Below, in pieces: positions 8,990-20,907 of a stretch of DNA of 64,000 nucleotides. The position numbers were made by a program, and so were the translations under genes. Below the pieces are notes generated by a model. The model searched no databases. It saw only the letters and a program-made list of their open reading frames with translations, and was not told the DNA's origin. Position 1 is the stretch's first letter. Each line of letters opens with the position of its first letter. This stretch comes from Liriodendron chinense (taxonomy: Eukaryota; Streptophyta; Magnoliopsida; Magnoliales; Magnoliaceae): the NCBI GenBank assembly GCA_003013855.2, contig ML058548.1, positions 372,001 to 436,000 of the forward strand, read 5' to 3'.

Positions 8990-10623
8990 CACATTGGTTA
9001 TCTTCAATTCTTCATAGCAAAATCTAGTAACCAACATATCATTGAATATTAAGAAAAGATATTGGGTAGGTCATTGATCTTAAAGGAATTGACATAACAA
9101 AATCTATGCTAGTTTATAAGCTTTGAAGGGGTTCAATTGTCATCTGGCAAAATGGGTTTTCTCAATCAAAACTTGGGGGATGAAGAAAAATATAATCCAG
9201 GATGGGCCAATGTTGAGGAGATAATTAGAAACCTTTTCTTTTTTGTTCTTTTTCTTTTCTTCTCCTTTTTTGACATGCTTCTCTAGCAACTTCAGTGTTA
9301 AGCATTAAACCAAAAAATTCTTCAGATTATGATAAAAATTGAATGCACATTATAATATAATAACAAGGTTCATGAGTGATGAAGCTCAAGTGGGGTGGAA
9401 CTAAATAACAATTATACTGAAAAGGAAATAGGAAAGAAAAAAAGTCATTTGGCAATGGTAACAAACAGATAAAAACGAAGAAAGCAGAGTATCACTATGA
9501 TCAATTATCGTGTAGAGTATCACTGATTTTTCTGGCTTGATTTGGACCATTGTCCAACTTGTTTTGTAAGGACTTAATTTTATCCTCCAACAAAGCGACT
9601 ATTACAGCATTTTATTGATAGTAAAGGAAAAAAATTCCATGCATGAATTCTTTTTCAGCACTCCAAAAATTCATGTTGAAATATCCATCTAGGCAAAACA
9701 AGTATTCTTACATGGGATTCTTACATGAAGTCTATAAAAGTCCTGATTGAGTCTAGACAAGCCAATACAACAAACCAGCGAGTTCAGTTGATATCCTGCA
9801 TTTATCAGATGGACATGATTAAATCATGGGCATCTAGATTAAAGTGGAAACCAACGACAAAATTATATATCAGATAATGTTAAGGAAACGAAAAGCACCA
9901 TCAAACACTTGCAATGCTTTTGTTAGCCAATAGAAAGCAATCCCATGCAAAATGTTCAAACTTAGCAAATGGCCCATGGATTGGCAACCAATAGAAAACT
10001 AGCAGATGTACATTCAGATGGAACACTACAAATTCAGCAACGACTCACAAGCAATTCCTTTAGGGTGCATGAAATCCAGTGGTAGAAAGTTGCTAATTTC
10101 ACCTACTAAATGAATTTACAAAAGTACAGAATGCTATGTGTAAAAATTGAAAATTTTCATAACTATACAGGAGTATAGAAGATTTAAGTTGAAGAGGAGA
10201 TTGAAAAGAAAAATGACTAACCTCATTGAGAATATTATACATTTCCCATAGTCGTTATGTCTTGTAAATCTTTCGAAAACACTTTTGAATGAAGATCCAC
10301 ACTGCAAGAAGGGAAAAAAAAATTTGTGGCTGAACCGATACGGTCTACTACGAACGGCTGCCTACTTACCCAAAAGGGATTTGGGATCAAGCCACTACGT
10401 AGTTCTTTTAATCTTCAAATCATGTCATTTTACGCATAAACAAATAGAAACTCATAACAAATCACACAAGAAATATGTCTACATTAGACAACAAAACAAC
10501 TAAAGAAACCAAAATAATCGTTTAGTCAAACCATCCAAAATAAAGTCAAATAACCCATAATTCCTGCAAATTTCAAACATCTATGCTGTCAACAAAAAGT
10601 GTTTAACCAAAGCCCTTAAAACT
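8990..10623. other. Non-genic CACTA interior between captured exons and transposase
   Basis: AT-rich, no supported gene. On the minus strand 9605-9530 reads as an uninterrupted coiled-coil-like stretch (LLEDKIKSLQNKLDN), but it has no splice context. A motif at about 10325-10410 (GGATTTGGGATCAAGCCA.TACGTAG) resembles a short sequence I have seen repeatedly in plant genomes but cannot name. Confidence 0.4.
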
Positions 10624-12232
10624 TCATTTCTTCATCAACACGTTAGCCCAAACAAGAACATCACCCAAGTTACAATCTCCAAGTTTCTTGTCACTAACAT
10701 CATTAAACACATCTGCAGTGGGATCATCAATAGCATCTAATATGACCTTGCAATGTTGCTCAGCGACACCCACCCTATCTGTAATCTTTCGTCCACGTGC
10801 AACAACTCGACCACAGATGTCTGTCAAGTAACAAATATTTTCCATCATTGGAGTTAGGACCGAGTCTTGTTGACAACTTGAGACCTCCTCGGATCGAAGA
10901 TGGGCCTACAAGAAATAATTTTATTACTTTCGTGAAGTGCATAATAATGATATATATCTTTAAGACATGAAAATATTATGCCACTTTGTCACGTCAAATG
11001 CAATACCTGCGATGCAGCCGTACTAGGGGAGCAATGCGCAGGCTGAACTTGACCAAGAATATGCTGCGTAAGTTCAGCAATCTTCTCATCAAAATGATTT
11101 TTCAATGAATTCATTGATTCTTTAACTTCTTCAATTGCTTTTTTATTGGCTCGACTCTCTTCCATGTAGGGGGGTGGATGTAATAATAATGGTTTTTGAA
11201 ATATGACCCAAACCCCGGACACGTCCCCTTCTGTCACGACCACAAACCTATACAATAATCCATCATGAATTATGATGCATGTATATTAGTAATAGAAAGA
11301 TAAAGTAAAACTATGTATATAAAATTGAGGATGATGAATGAAAAACCTATGCGACAGGATCATGGTTTAAATCTTTTTGTTTACTAGTCGAGTGACTTGC
11401 AATTATGGCATTTATTCTTTCAGCTGTGACACTTAGCTCTTGCGTGGGGAAAGACCCATCGGATCTACTATGGGTGGCCATAAATAAGTCTGTCCTTGTG
11501 ATGGTAATTTCTGAATTTTCCTTTTGCTGTAATTTGCAATGGAAAATCATGTCAACATGATTAAATATTCTTAACTTTTTGTATGAAAATAAAATTTTGT
11601 AAATTACCATTAACTCTTCCGTCCTAGCAGATCCCCGTCTACCAGTCGTATGAGGGAACTTCAGCTCATGTCTAGAAGCCTTTCCCTTTTCACGACGAGT
11701 CTTCGCCTGTTCCATGGATTCCAAATCAACAAACCTGTCCCATTCTTCTTGCTTCACGCCTTTGGGACAATTTCTTTTTCTAATCGCATCCTGATCATAC
11801 TTAGCATATATCTTGCGCAATTTGTACTTCCAGTCCCTCCATGCCTTAGTAACTTTCTTAAAGGTTTCATCTTTGTACTTGTTGTCAATGTCATATGAGT
11901 CCTATATATTTCATTATGTAGCAATCAGTCAATTGATATTAGATTGTAAAAGTTAAAAAGCAAAATGCAGATATTTCAATGCTTACCAAAATGGTAGACC
12001 AAATATTATCCTTAATTGCATTAGGAACCATGCGCCAATCATTGTATGTAAGTGGACAGTGTGTCCTGGTCACACTCCCTATAAATGTGGAGAAAGTAGC
12101 CGTCTTTTCTCCAACAATCTGCCCACGATGATTGATTTCAACTTGCTTCTTTGTGTTGCTTCCTGAGGCAAAACCCGAACGCGCTCCTACATGCGACATT
12201 GGAGCTACATTTTTTTTCAAAATATTAGTCAT
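10624..12232 (-). pseudogene. CACTA second transposase gene (Transposase_24-like)
   Basis: A multi-exon minus-strand gene 80 nt beyond the end of the TNP2 gene. The proposed start is MTNILKKNV at 12232. Exon one reads FIGSVTRTHCPLTYNDWRMV and ends at a GTAAGC donor near 11986. Exon two (about 11900-11610) reads DSYDIDNKYKDETFKKVTKA, WRDWKYKLRKIYAKY, then CPKGVKQEEWDRFVDLE and FPHTTGRRGSARTEEL, the characteristic order of the plant Ptta/En/Spm family (PF03004). Exon three (about 11530-11345) and exon four (to 11012) hold RAGRVRG-like GRDRRGRVRGLG and a coiled coil (EEVKESMNSLKNHFDEKIAEL), with a frameshift near 11150. The last exon (10908-10624) ends DVLVWANVLMKK. In En/Spm-type elements the second protein binds the subterminal repeats; here that role is inferred. 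It is damaged by the frameshift and a possible stop near 11347. Confidence 0.75.
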
Positions 12233-12313
12233 TTCATATGTTGCTATATATTTTAAAGAGAATAAAAGATACACAAAAATATTTTAATAAGATCCAACCT
12301 AATATAAATCTTA

Positions 12314-13092
12314 TCAGTTTCTTCTCCACTTCCGATGAAGCGAGGTACTTGGTTCAATTTCTATGTATGATCCTTCTTGTATATTTTCATCTTCTTTATT
12401 TGAATCATTTGTTGATAAAGGGATAGAAGAACCTTCATTCATCCTGGCCTCAAACACTAGCGGATCTTCAAATGCATACACATCCTTGGTCAGCTGCTTT
12501 GGAACATCTAATACAACATGCCAATCATCTCTTGTTGGATCCTTGCAGTAAAAAACTTGAGCCGCCTGAGATGCATGGATAAATGGCTCATCATCTTCCT
12601 TGATGTTCCTTCTAAACCTTCCTAGATTGATGAATATCAATTTGGTTTCGGGATCTACATAACATCCTTTTGAACTATCTTCGATATGCACCCAATCACA
12701 GTAGAATAGTGTTAACTTGAAGTCGAAGTAGTCTAATTCGAGAATTTGTCTGATGATGCCGTAGTAAGTGGCTTCCTCTTCTACAAAGTTTCTATCCCTA
12801 GCGCTCGACCTGAACTTAGTCAACGCTTTCATAGAGACTCCACTATTTTGTGTTGTAAAGTTCTTTTCGGAGTCAGCTATGCTAAAAACATAACCATTTA
12901 CTGAGTATGTACTATATGATGTCGCTTTATGGTTTGGACTGAAAGCAATTCTCTTAAATTCTGACATTTCTTCATTTTCTAATTGATGCCTTAACCAAGC
13001 ATTGTAGTCCATTTTTTTTGCTGCTGACGGATTACCCCTCCAGTTTTGTCTCCTATGTGTTTGGTCGTGAAGGTATGCATTATATTTCCTAC
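12314..13092 (-). pseudogene. TNP2 transposase 3' exon (DUF4216 region)
   Basis: The exon starts after an AG acceptor near 13093 and ends with a stop at 12314. It encodes KYNAYLHDQTHRRQNW, GVSMKALTKF and YYGIIRQILELDYFDFKLTL followed by FYCDWV, the signature of the PF13952 domain found at the C-terminus of plant TNP2 transposases, then an acidic tail. It is joined to the upstream exon (13474-13190) by an intron with a GTAAGT donor. Confidence 0.85.
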
Positions 13093-13189
13093 AAGTCACA
13101 TACCATAAAATATAAATAACATCTTTGCTTTACATTAAGCCATTTAAAAAACAATAAGGATCGAAGAATATACTTTTATTAACTTACCC

Positions 13190-13474
13190 CTCCCACTGAG
13201 CATTTTCAGCGTGATGTTGTAAAACCCATCTGCGTGCTTGTTGATACTGCACTGTAGTAAGAAGATAACTTTTTGCTTTCTTATGGATTAGGCTATCATC
13301 GGCATTCTCCTCACCCTCATCATAGAATATCTTTTGTACTTGCTTATGGCTTCCTAACTTCTTATCGGGCATGTAATCCATGCAATACATCATGGATTCC
13401 TCTAGGATGTAGCGTTCCGCAATACAACCCTCTGGGTAAGTTTGATTCAACACATACTTTTTGTATGTTTTCAC
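13190..13474 (-). pseudogene. TNP2 transposase exon with PEGCIAERY motif
   Basis: Encodes YKKYVLNQTYPEGCIAERYI, which in this family follows directly after the PF13960 domain. The donor at the left is good (GTAAGT). The acceptor side at 13475-13485 (TTAACACTTAACGGG) lacks a clear AG, so the splice site may be mutated. Confidence 0.75.
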
Positions 13475-13551
13475 ATCCCGTTAAGTGTTAAAATAAGATA
13501 TCGATAGAAAAAAGTTATTGTAACAAAATTTATAAACTCTTACAATTAATG

Positions 13552-13950
13552 TTACCTCTCAAAAGGGTACATCCATCGATATCTAACAGGTCCACAAAGT
13601 TGTGCCTCCTCCGCCAAATGAACAACTAGGTGTGTCATTGGAACAAAAAACGATGGGGGAAAGTATATTTCAAATACACATAATGTTTCCACTATTTTAT
13701 TTCTCATATATTGAAGCTCTTCACGATTAATAACTTTTGAACATATGACGTTGAAAAATCTGGACAATTCACAAATGGCGGCACGTAGTGGCTTCTGACT
13801 CTTGAACGAGTGCATCAACAATACGGGTAACAATTGCTGCATAACAATGTGATAATCATGCGACTTAAGGGCCTTGAGTTGACAATCCTCCATATTGACG
13901 CGATTTGTCCAATTTGCACTATACCCTCTCGGAACTTTCAAATCTTTCAA
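13552..13950 (-). pseudogene. TNP2 transposase exon part (DUF4218 region)
   Basis: 133 codons: LKDLKVPRGYSANWTNRVNM, LKSHDYHIVMQQLLPVLL, INREELQYMRNKIVETLCVF, PPSFFVPMTHLVVHL and GPVRYRWMYPFER, the PF13960 domain of TNP2 transposases. It is in the same frame as the catalytic exon to the right, separated only by a TGA codon (FFC-stop-TLKDLK, 13956-13954) where the family has a sense codon. This is a single nonsense mutation, not an intron. Confidence 0.88.
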
Positions 13951-13953
13951 GGT

Positions 13954-15282
13954 TCAACAAAAAAAGTCTCTTTCAGATCTATCTAGTGTGAAAGGAGCTT
14001 TGGGTATGAATAGCCTGCCGTTCCCTATTTCTTTAGGCCACAAAGACTTTTTTATCTTCATAACCTGAAGATCCCGACGAGCTTGTAAACCATCCTTGGT
14101 CTTATCCTTCGTGTCCATGATTGTTGCAATGAGGTTCTCGGTGACATTTTTCTCAACATGCATCACATCTAGATTGTGACGAATGGGCAAATGCTCCCAA
14201 TATGGCAAGTCAAAGAGAATTGATCTCTTCGACCAAGCAGTAATATTTTGATCCTTATCCGTGGACTTCTTCCTATTCTTTCCCACTTGCTTTCTGAAAT
14301 TGGTTTGAATATTATTCATTTTACGTAGTACATCAGAACCTGACAAACGCTTTGGAGTCTTCCTATTGTCCTTCTTCCCATTGAATTGAGTCGTTTGGTC
14401 CCTAAAATCATGATCAAATCGTAGGAATCTTCTATGTCCCATATATGCGAACTTCTTTCCATGTTCAAGCCAAACTGAGTCTGTCTCCTCACTACAAATA
14501 GGGCATGCGTACTTTCCTCCAGTCTTACAACCAGAAAGATGTCCATATGCTGGAAAATCATGTATTGCCCATAATAAAATTGCCCTCATTGTAAACCTAT
14601 TCTTGCTATGTGAGTCATAAGTTACAGATCCTTCCCACAATTCAATCAACTCTGCAATCAACGGCTGCAAGTAGATGTCAATGTCATGTCCTGGACCTTT
14701 TTTTCCAGGGATCAAAAGTGTTAACATGGTAAACTCCTTCCGCATGCATAAATGAGGTGGAAGATTGTAGGTAACAATCATAACAGGCCAACAACTATAT
14801 GAGTTGCTCATATGCCCAAACAGATTGAATCCATCCGTTGCAAGTCCCAACCGAACGTTACGTGGCTCCGCAGCGAAATCTTCAAACTTTGAATCTACAA
14901 TCTTCCACATAGAAGAATCCACAGGATGTTTCATGCAAATATCATCTTCACCCGAATTTGAATGCCACATCATGTTCTCTGCAATCGACGGTACACTGTA
15001 AAGTCTTTGTAACCTCGGTTTTAATGGGAAGTACCTTAGCACCTTACAAGGTACATTTGGGGCAGTTGACCTTACTCCACGATCAAATTTCCATCTGCTG
15101 GTTCCACATTTTGGACAACTCTGCTTATCAGAATGTTCCTTCCAGTATAAAATACAATCGTTATGGCATGCATGTATTGTCTCATAGTTCATACCCAATG
15201 AACCAATCAACCTCTTCGCATTATAAGTACTATCTGGCAAAGAGTTCTCGCTTGGCAAAATTTTCTTGAGTAGGCTTAACAA
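13954..15282 (-). pseudogene. TNP2-type CACTA transposase, catalytic part
   Basis: 442 codons matching Transposase_21 (PF02992). In order: a Cys-rich segment (ACHNDC...CPKCGTSRW), the DDE-core signature LGLATDGFNLFGHMS with its Asp, WPVMIVTYNLPPHLCM, LLIPGKKGPGHDIDIYLQPL, FPAYGHLSGCKTGGKYACPI and LPIRHNLDVMHVEKNVTEN. The family enzyme cuts the CACTA ends. Upstream, the frame is broken from the N-terminal piece by a small deletion at 15283-15292; downstream it ends at the TGA at 13954. The two lesions make this copy non-functional unless they are suppressed. The rest of the core looks intact, so inactivation may be recent. Confidence 0.92.
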
Positions 15283-15292
15283 CTCCGTAAAG

Positions 15293-15835
15293 CTACTGAT
15301 ACCTAGCTTTCATGCTCATCATCTCAATTGTGACAGACAACTTTGTATGCTCAGGTTTACACGATGGATATAAGGGTTGCTTTGCATCCTCCATTAATTT
15401 CTTGTACCGAGAATCATCACCTAAGTCATCTTGAAGTTGAGTACTATCTTCATTGTTAACCTCATTCATACATGCATCTAAGTCATCAGGTTGAAAACGA
15501 CCAAAAGCATCATTCACCAAATCAACCATTCGAGGAAACATATCTTCGCTATGATTATCGACAGATGTACTCGCACTTATATTTGGACGTTGTTCCCCAT
15601 GGTGAAACCATGTCATGTATGTCTGATCTATGCCATTAAAAAACAAATGGTCGTAAACTGTTTTTAGTTCCATCTTCCCACCTATATTATGACATTTCAC
15701 ACAAGGACAACAGTGCCAGTCAACACCATTTGAATTCTGTTTTGCAAACTCTAGGAACATTGCAACACCTTCCACGTATTCAGGGGTAAACTTTTCTGCC
15801 CTCATCCAATTCTTACATGGGGTTGTCGAAGCCAT
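15293..15835 (-). pseudogene. CACTA transposase N-terminal part (Transpos_assoc)
   Basis: Starts MASTTPCKNWMRAEKFTPEY at 15835 and contains the zinc-finger-like block WHCCPCVKCHNIG (PF13963), then YDHLFFNGIDQTYMTWFHHGE. It ends MSMKARYQ-stop at 15293. In relatives the protein continues through a short linker into SFTELLSLLK, which is found here one frame over at 15290-15262, so a small deletion caused a frameshift. This ATG is the natural start of the TNP2 gene. Confidence 0.88.
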
Positions 15836-16067
15836 CTAAACGCAAGAAACATATTCATAGAGAAAATTAGAGATGACGTGCATAATTGACAAATGTGAAT
15901 TTAAATCGATCGCAACTAATTAACCTACTCTACTACACACTAGTAATTTCTAATTGCATGTGTATGAAGTACATACATCTTCCGGAGTACCAATGCTGCG
16001 AGTGCTTGCCAACTGTATTTTTTTTGTAGTCCGCGTACTACACATTGTCTTACTTAACGTGAATCAA
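15836..16067 (-). promoter_or_regulatory. Upstream region of the CACTA transposase gene
   Basis: 232 bp between the TNP2 start codon and the first repeat of the cluster. It would hold the transposase promoter and leader. No unambiguous TATA box was identified. The CACTA right end lies 9 kb away, so the original promoter region has been pushed apart by the repeat cluster. Confidence 0.35.
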
Positions 16068-16590
16068 CTCGGTGGGGCCCACATTGATGTATGTGTTTTA
16101 TCTACGCCGTCCATTCGTTTTTCCAGGTCATTTTAGGCCATGAGCCCAAAAAATGAGGCAGATCCAAATCTCAGGTCGAACGTCACCTTAGAGTACACGT
16201 GGCATGGATATGTATCAATCGGTGCCGTCCATCTATTCGGCCCGAGCTTAGATGTTAGATTTCTGAACATCAAATCTACGGGTGCAATTATACATCCAAA
16301 GTGGGGCCCACTAGAAGGAAGGTAGTGATTGATAAATCGACTTGCTACGTGTACGGTAGAGAGCACAAACAGGTGAAGAATGATGGACGGAGCTCTTCCC
16401 AGTTGTTCATAACTTCACATATACATGGATGAAGGGAAGACACAAATATAAGCTCAATCCAAAACTTCTGTTCAATCAATTTTTTTTTCAACAGTAGGTA
16501 TTTAATCCCCACCGTGTAGTCCACTTGAGCCTTGGGACAGCCTCATTTTTAGGCTTGTGCCCTAAAATGATGTGGAAAAATGGATGGACG
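16068..16590. repeat. GGGCCCAC-core repeat, copy 1
   Basis: The left core GGTGGGGCCCACATTGATGT and right core GATGGACGGTGTGGATAGTA are present. The middle has been rearranged: a second GTGGGGCCCACT lies at about 16302. The right edge runs into ACCCAATCCGCGTCCGT, a word that recurs at other copy boundaries. Confidence 0.7.
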
Positions 16591-16739
16591 GTGTGGATAG
16601 TACCCAATCCGCGTCCGTACACTCACAAATCCCTAATTAGGGATTGGACAATACAAATCCCTAATTTGGCATTCAACAATAAAAATCCAAAAAGAAAAGT
16701 AAGCAAGGTTAGGTTAGGGTTTTTTACCTGGTGGAGGAG

Positions 16740-16938
16740 GTAGAGGAGAGAGAGAGTGGGAGCAGTTGTCGTACACGCTGGAACAAAGAACGGGATCGAG
16801 AGGGAGGGAAAGAGAGGGTGGGGCGAGGGAGAGAGGGGGGTCTGTCCGTGAGTGACTGAGAGAGAAAGAGTGGGGGCGGAGGGGGGGGGGGGGGGGGGGG
16901 GGCATGCGTGAGACAGAGAGAGACAGAGAGAGCGTCCG

Positions 16939-16985
<47 letters not shown>

Positions 16986-17010
16986 CGAGAGAGAGAGAGA
17001 GAGGGGTCTC
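16740..17010. repeat. GA/GGGA microsatellite tract with poly-G
   Basis: (GA)n, GGGA-rich and a run of about 22 G residues (16880-16901). The long minus-strand ORFs over it are low-complexity Ser/Leu/Pro artefacts. Confidence 0.9.
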
Positions 17011-17036
17011 GTTTGGAATGGATTACATGTCACCCT

Positions 17037-17542
17037 GGTAACACCTTAGTGGGTGTTACCCCTACCGTGTGGGGCCCATTGTGATGCATTTTTTATATAT
17101 CTATGCTGTCTATCTGTTTTCTCATATCATTTTAGGATATGATCTAAAAAAATCTTAAGAAGATCCAAATCTCAGGTGGACCATACCACTATAAACAGTG
17201 ATTAATAACCATTAGAAACGTTTTGTGGGCCATAAAAGATTTCGATCAATCTCATATTTATATTTTCCCTTCATCAAGACCTTATTGACATTATCAAGAG
17301 CTTGGATTGCAAATAAACATTACCAAAACCTTATCAAGGGCTCTTTGGAATTTTTAATGGTGGAGCACTCAATCACACTGTTTCCAGTGGTATGGTCCAC
17401 TTGAGATTTGGATCTGGATAATTTTTGGTACCTTATCCTAAAATGATCTATATAAACCGATGGACGGAGTGGATATACAAAATATCATCCACGTGGGCCA
17501 TACGGTAGGGGTAACACCCACTAAGCCGTTCCCGGGTAACAC
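17037..17542. repeat. GGGCCCAC-core repeat, copy 2
   Basis: Private arms: GGTAACACCTTAGTGGGTGT with TACCCCTACCGT at the left; the complement of the same (ACGGTAGGGGTAACACCC...GGGTAACAC) at the right. Core words follow inside both arms. Similar arms recur only in copy 6. Confidence 0.85.
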
Positions 17543-17607
17543 ATAATTCGGTACCCTCTTTTTTTTTTTTCCGAAGAATAGGTAACACTTAACTCAACTC
17601 TCTTATT

Positions 17608-18067
17608 GTACAGAGTAAACTTTGTTGGGCCCATCTGGAATGTATGTGCTTCATCTATTCCGTCCATATGTTTTTACAGATCATTTTAGGGGTTGAGCCC
17701 AAAATTTAAGCATATCCAAATCTCAAGTGTACCATGCCACAGGAAACAGTGGGGAAAATGATTTCCACCGTTGAAACCTTTCCATGCCCCACAGTGATGT
17801 TTATTTGTCATCCAACCTGTTCATAAGATCACATGGACATGGATGAAGAGAAAAAACAAATATCAGCTTGATCAAAAACTTCTATTTGCTCCCAAGAATT
17901 TTTCAATGGTAGACATTCAGTTCACACTTTTCCTATGGTGTGGTCCACTTTAGAACTTGATATGCTTAAATTTTTGGTTACTTACTTAAAATTATCTTTT
18001 AAGATGGATGGACGGAGTGGATAAAATAAGTAAATCACGGTGGGCCCCTCAAAGTTTACTCTGCACG
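17608..18067. repeat. GGGCCCAC-core repeat, copy 3
   Basis: Private arms GTACAGAGTAAACTTTG (left) and CAAAGTTTACTCTGCACGG (right), inverted to each other. The core is intact and worn by point changes. Confidence 0.85.
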
Positions 18068-18110
18068 GTTAGCGTGTGGAGTTGCTCACTACGCAGCCCG
18101 CTTCGGGCGA

Positions 18111-18626
18111 GACTTGGGTGAGACGGCCGAACCAGTGAAGTGGGTGGGACCCTGAACCTAGGGCCCACCTCGATGTATTCCTTGTAGATCCATGCCGTTA
18201 ATCTGCTTTTAAAGATTACTTTGTACTATGTTACCAAAAATTAAGAAGATTAAAATTTTTAGTGGACTACAACCTAAGAAACACTGGTTAATGACCATTA
18301 AAAACTTTTTGTGAGCCACAAAAGTTTTCTATCAACCTGATATTTATTTTTTCCTTTCATCCCTGTCTACGTGCCCTTATCAACAGATTGGATGGTCAAT
18401 AAAGATTACGGTGGACTCTAGGAAGTTTTTAATGGTCACAGTTGAATTATAACTGTTTCTTGGGTTGTGGTCCACCTAAAATTTCTATCTGTTTAATTTT
18501 TGGTATTTCATCCTAAAATAATACAAAGAAACAGATGGACGGCATGGATCTACAAAGAATACATCCACGTGGGCCCTAAGTTTAGGGTCCCACCCACATC
18601 CCTGGGTCGGCAGTCTCACCCAAGTC
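18111..18626. repeat. GGGCCCAC-core repeat, copy 4
   Basis: Private arms: GACTTGGGTGAGAC...GTGGGTGGGACCCT at the left, AGGGTCCCACCCAC...GTCTCACCCAAGTC at the right, about 60 bp each with a few mismatches. Confidence 0.85.
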
Positions 18627-18643
18627 ATGCCGAGAGCGGATTA

Positions 18644-19158
18644 GGTGAGACCCCGGCCTCAATCAAGATGGTGCGGCCCTTACCGTCGGTTACCGTGGGG
18701 CCCACCTTGATGTATTTATTATGTATCCACACCGTCCATCCATTTTTGCAATAGTTTTAGAGAATTACACAAAAAATAAAGCAGATCCAATCATCAGGTG
18801 GATCATAACGTAGGAAACAGTGGCGATTGACCATTAATGGGGCACAGAAGTTTTCGATGAAGCTGATATTTGTCTTTTACCTTCATCCAGGATCATGTGA
18901 CCTTATCAACAGATTGGATGGTAAATAAAAAGTACAGAAACATGAAGGTGAGTCCTAATAAGTTTTAAATGGTAGGATGGTCAATCACCACTGTTTCTTA
19001 TGGTATGGTCCACCTGGTAATTTTTTCTGCTTCATATTTGGGATAATACCCTAAGATAATCTGGAAAAACGGATGGACGGGGTGGATACATAATACATAC
19101 ATCAACCTGGGCCCCACGGTAAGGGTCGCACCGTCTTAGGTGAGCCCGGGGTCTCACC
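18644..19158. repeat. GGGCCCAC-core repeat, copy 5
   Basis: Private arms: GGTGAGACCCCGG...GGTGCGGCCCTTACCGT at the left and ACGGTAAGGGTCGCACC...CCGGGGTCTCACC at the right. The core GTGGGGCCCACCTTGATGT is well preserved. Confidence 0.85.
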
Positions 19159-19209
19159 AAATCCACTCTCAGTCGCGCCAGGCCTTCTTGGGGCGGGAGA
19201 GAATTAGAT

Positions 19210-19710
19210 GTTACCCGGATAACACCTTAGTGGGTGTTACCTCTACCGTGTGGGGCCTATATTGATGTATCTTTTATATATCCATGTCGTTCATATGTTG
19301 TTATGTCTAATTTTAAGACTAAATCCAAAATTATAAGAAGTTCCAGATCTCAGGTGGACCATACCAATAGAAAGAATGATGAATAATCATTAAAAGCATT
19401 TCGCGGGCCACAAAAGTTTTAGATCAAGCTTGTCTTCAAAATTTCTATTCATCCAGATCTTCCTGACATTATCAAGAGCTTGGATTGCAAATAAACATTA
19501 CAGAAACATTACAATAGGGCTCTTTGGAATTTTTAATGGTGGGCACTAAATCAGCACTGTTTCCAGTGGTATGGTCCACTTGAGATTTGGATTTGCATAA
19601 TTTTTTGAAGGACATTCTAAAATGGGCCGGAGAAGTAAATGGACGGCGTGGATATACATAATACTATCCACGTGGGCCGGTAGGTGGAACACCACGGTGT
19701 TGTTACCGGA
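19210..19710. repeat. GGGCCCAC-core repeat, copy 6
   Basis: Arms GTTACCCGGATAACACC...GGTGTTACCTCTACCG (left) and CGGTAGGTGGAACACCACGG then TGTTGTTACCGG (right). Interior words match copy 2 more closely than the rest, so these two form a subfamily. Confidence 0.8.
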
Positions 19711-19823
19711 CGGATTGGCTGGTGCACCCTACACCACGTTACAGCTGGTGAAGGGACGTCGCGGACGCAGAGCGAGTGGGCAGTCAACGAGCACCGTGTT
19801 TGTACGAACCGATTGTGAAGATT

Positions 19824-20265
19824 AAGGCTCTGTGGACCATACAATGACGTATTTAGTACATCCAAACCGTCCATCCATTTAGCGAGATCATTTTAGTGCA
19901 TGATACCTAAAATGAGTCATATTCAAAACTCAAGTGGACCACACCAATAAATTTATTGTGGGGACAATAATTATCACCGTTAAAACATACCCAGGGTCCA
20001 CCATGATGTTTATTTGTCATCCAAACTGTTCATAAGGTCACACGGACCTGGATGAAGGGTAAAAATAATATCAGACTGATCCAAAGCTTCTGAGACCTCC
20101 AAAAAGGTTTCAATGGTATACGTTCAATCTCCCACTGATTTCTGCAGTGTGGTCCACTGGATCCTTGGATCTGTCTGATTTTTTGGGTCCAGCCTTAGAA
20201 TGCTTTCAGAACATGGACGGACGGTTTGAATATAACAAGTACCTCATGGTGGGACCCACAGAACT
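19824..20265. repeat. GGGCCCAC-core repeat, copy 7
   Basis: Short arms only (AAGGCTCTGTGGACCAT / GGTGGGACCCACAGAACTT). The core is present. The 113 bp to its left (19711-19823) is unassigned spacer. Confidence 0.75.
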
Positions 20266-20334
20266 TGATGACGTCACTGCGATTAATACATAGAGGTGGG
20301 CAGTGAGTTCAGAATCCCACCCAGATCGTAAATT

Positions 20335-20865
20335 CCGGGCGCGGATTAGGTACTTCCCCCGCCTATCCCGAGCTCCAGACAGGCTAGGCCTCTGAGGGCC
20401 ACAGTGATGTATTGATTTTATCCACACCGTCCATTCAGTGTTTCATATCATTTCAGGACATAGTACCAAAAATGAGGCAGATCTAAGTTTTAAGTGGGCC
20501 ACACCGTGGTAAGCAGAGGTGCTATTGATTGTTACCGTTGCAACCTTCCTAGGCCCACCGTGATGTTTATTTGCCATCCAATCTGTTCAAAAGATCATAG
20601 AAACCTGGATGAATGTGCAATACAAATATCAGCTTGATCAAAAACTTCCTATGTCACCCAAGAAGTTTTCAACGGTTAGAATTTAATCCCTATTTCATGG
20701 TCCAATTGAGCTTATATCTGCCCCATTTCTGAGCTCATGACCTGAAATGACGTGGAAAACCGAATGGACGGTGTGGATAAAATCCATACATCACGGTGGC
20801 CCTCAGAGCCCTAGCCTGTCTCGAGCTCGGGACAGGCGGTGGAAGTACCTAATCCGCGCCCGTAA
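20335..20865. repeat. GGGCCCAC-core repeat, copy 8
   Basis: Longest arms in the cluster. The left reads GGGCGCGGATTAGGTACTTC, then CCGCCTATCCCGAGCTC, GACAGGCTAGG and CTCTGAGGGCCAC. The right arm is its complement with few changes, so about 110 bp pair at each end including the core. The outermost GTAAATTCCGG is itself near-palindromic and occurs at both edges. Confidence 0.88.
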
Positions 20866-20907
20866 ATTCCGGGATCTCACCCAAGACGCGCCCGAGAAAA
20901 ATCTTGC

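Noticed and set aside
10325..10410. Possible SINE or tRNA-derived sequence (GGATCAAGCCACTACGTAGT)
   Set aside because: It looks familiar from plant genomes, but I could not identify A and B boxes, a tail or boundaries.
16623..17033. 136-codon minus-strand ORF rich in Ser, Leu and Pro
   Set aside because: It is the translation of a GA/GGGA microsatellite and poly-G tract.
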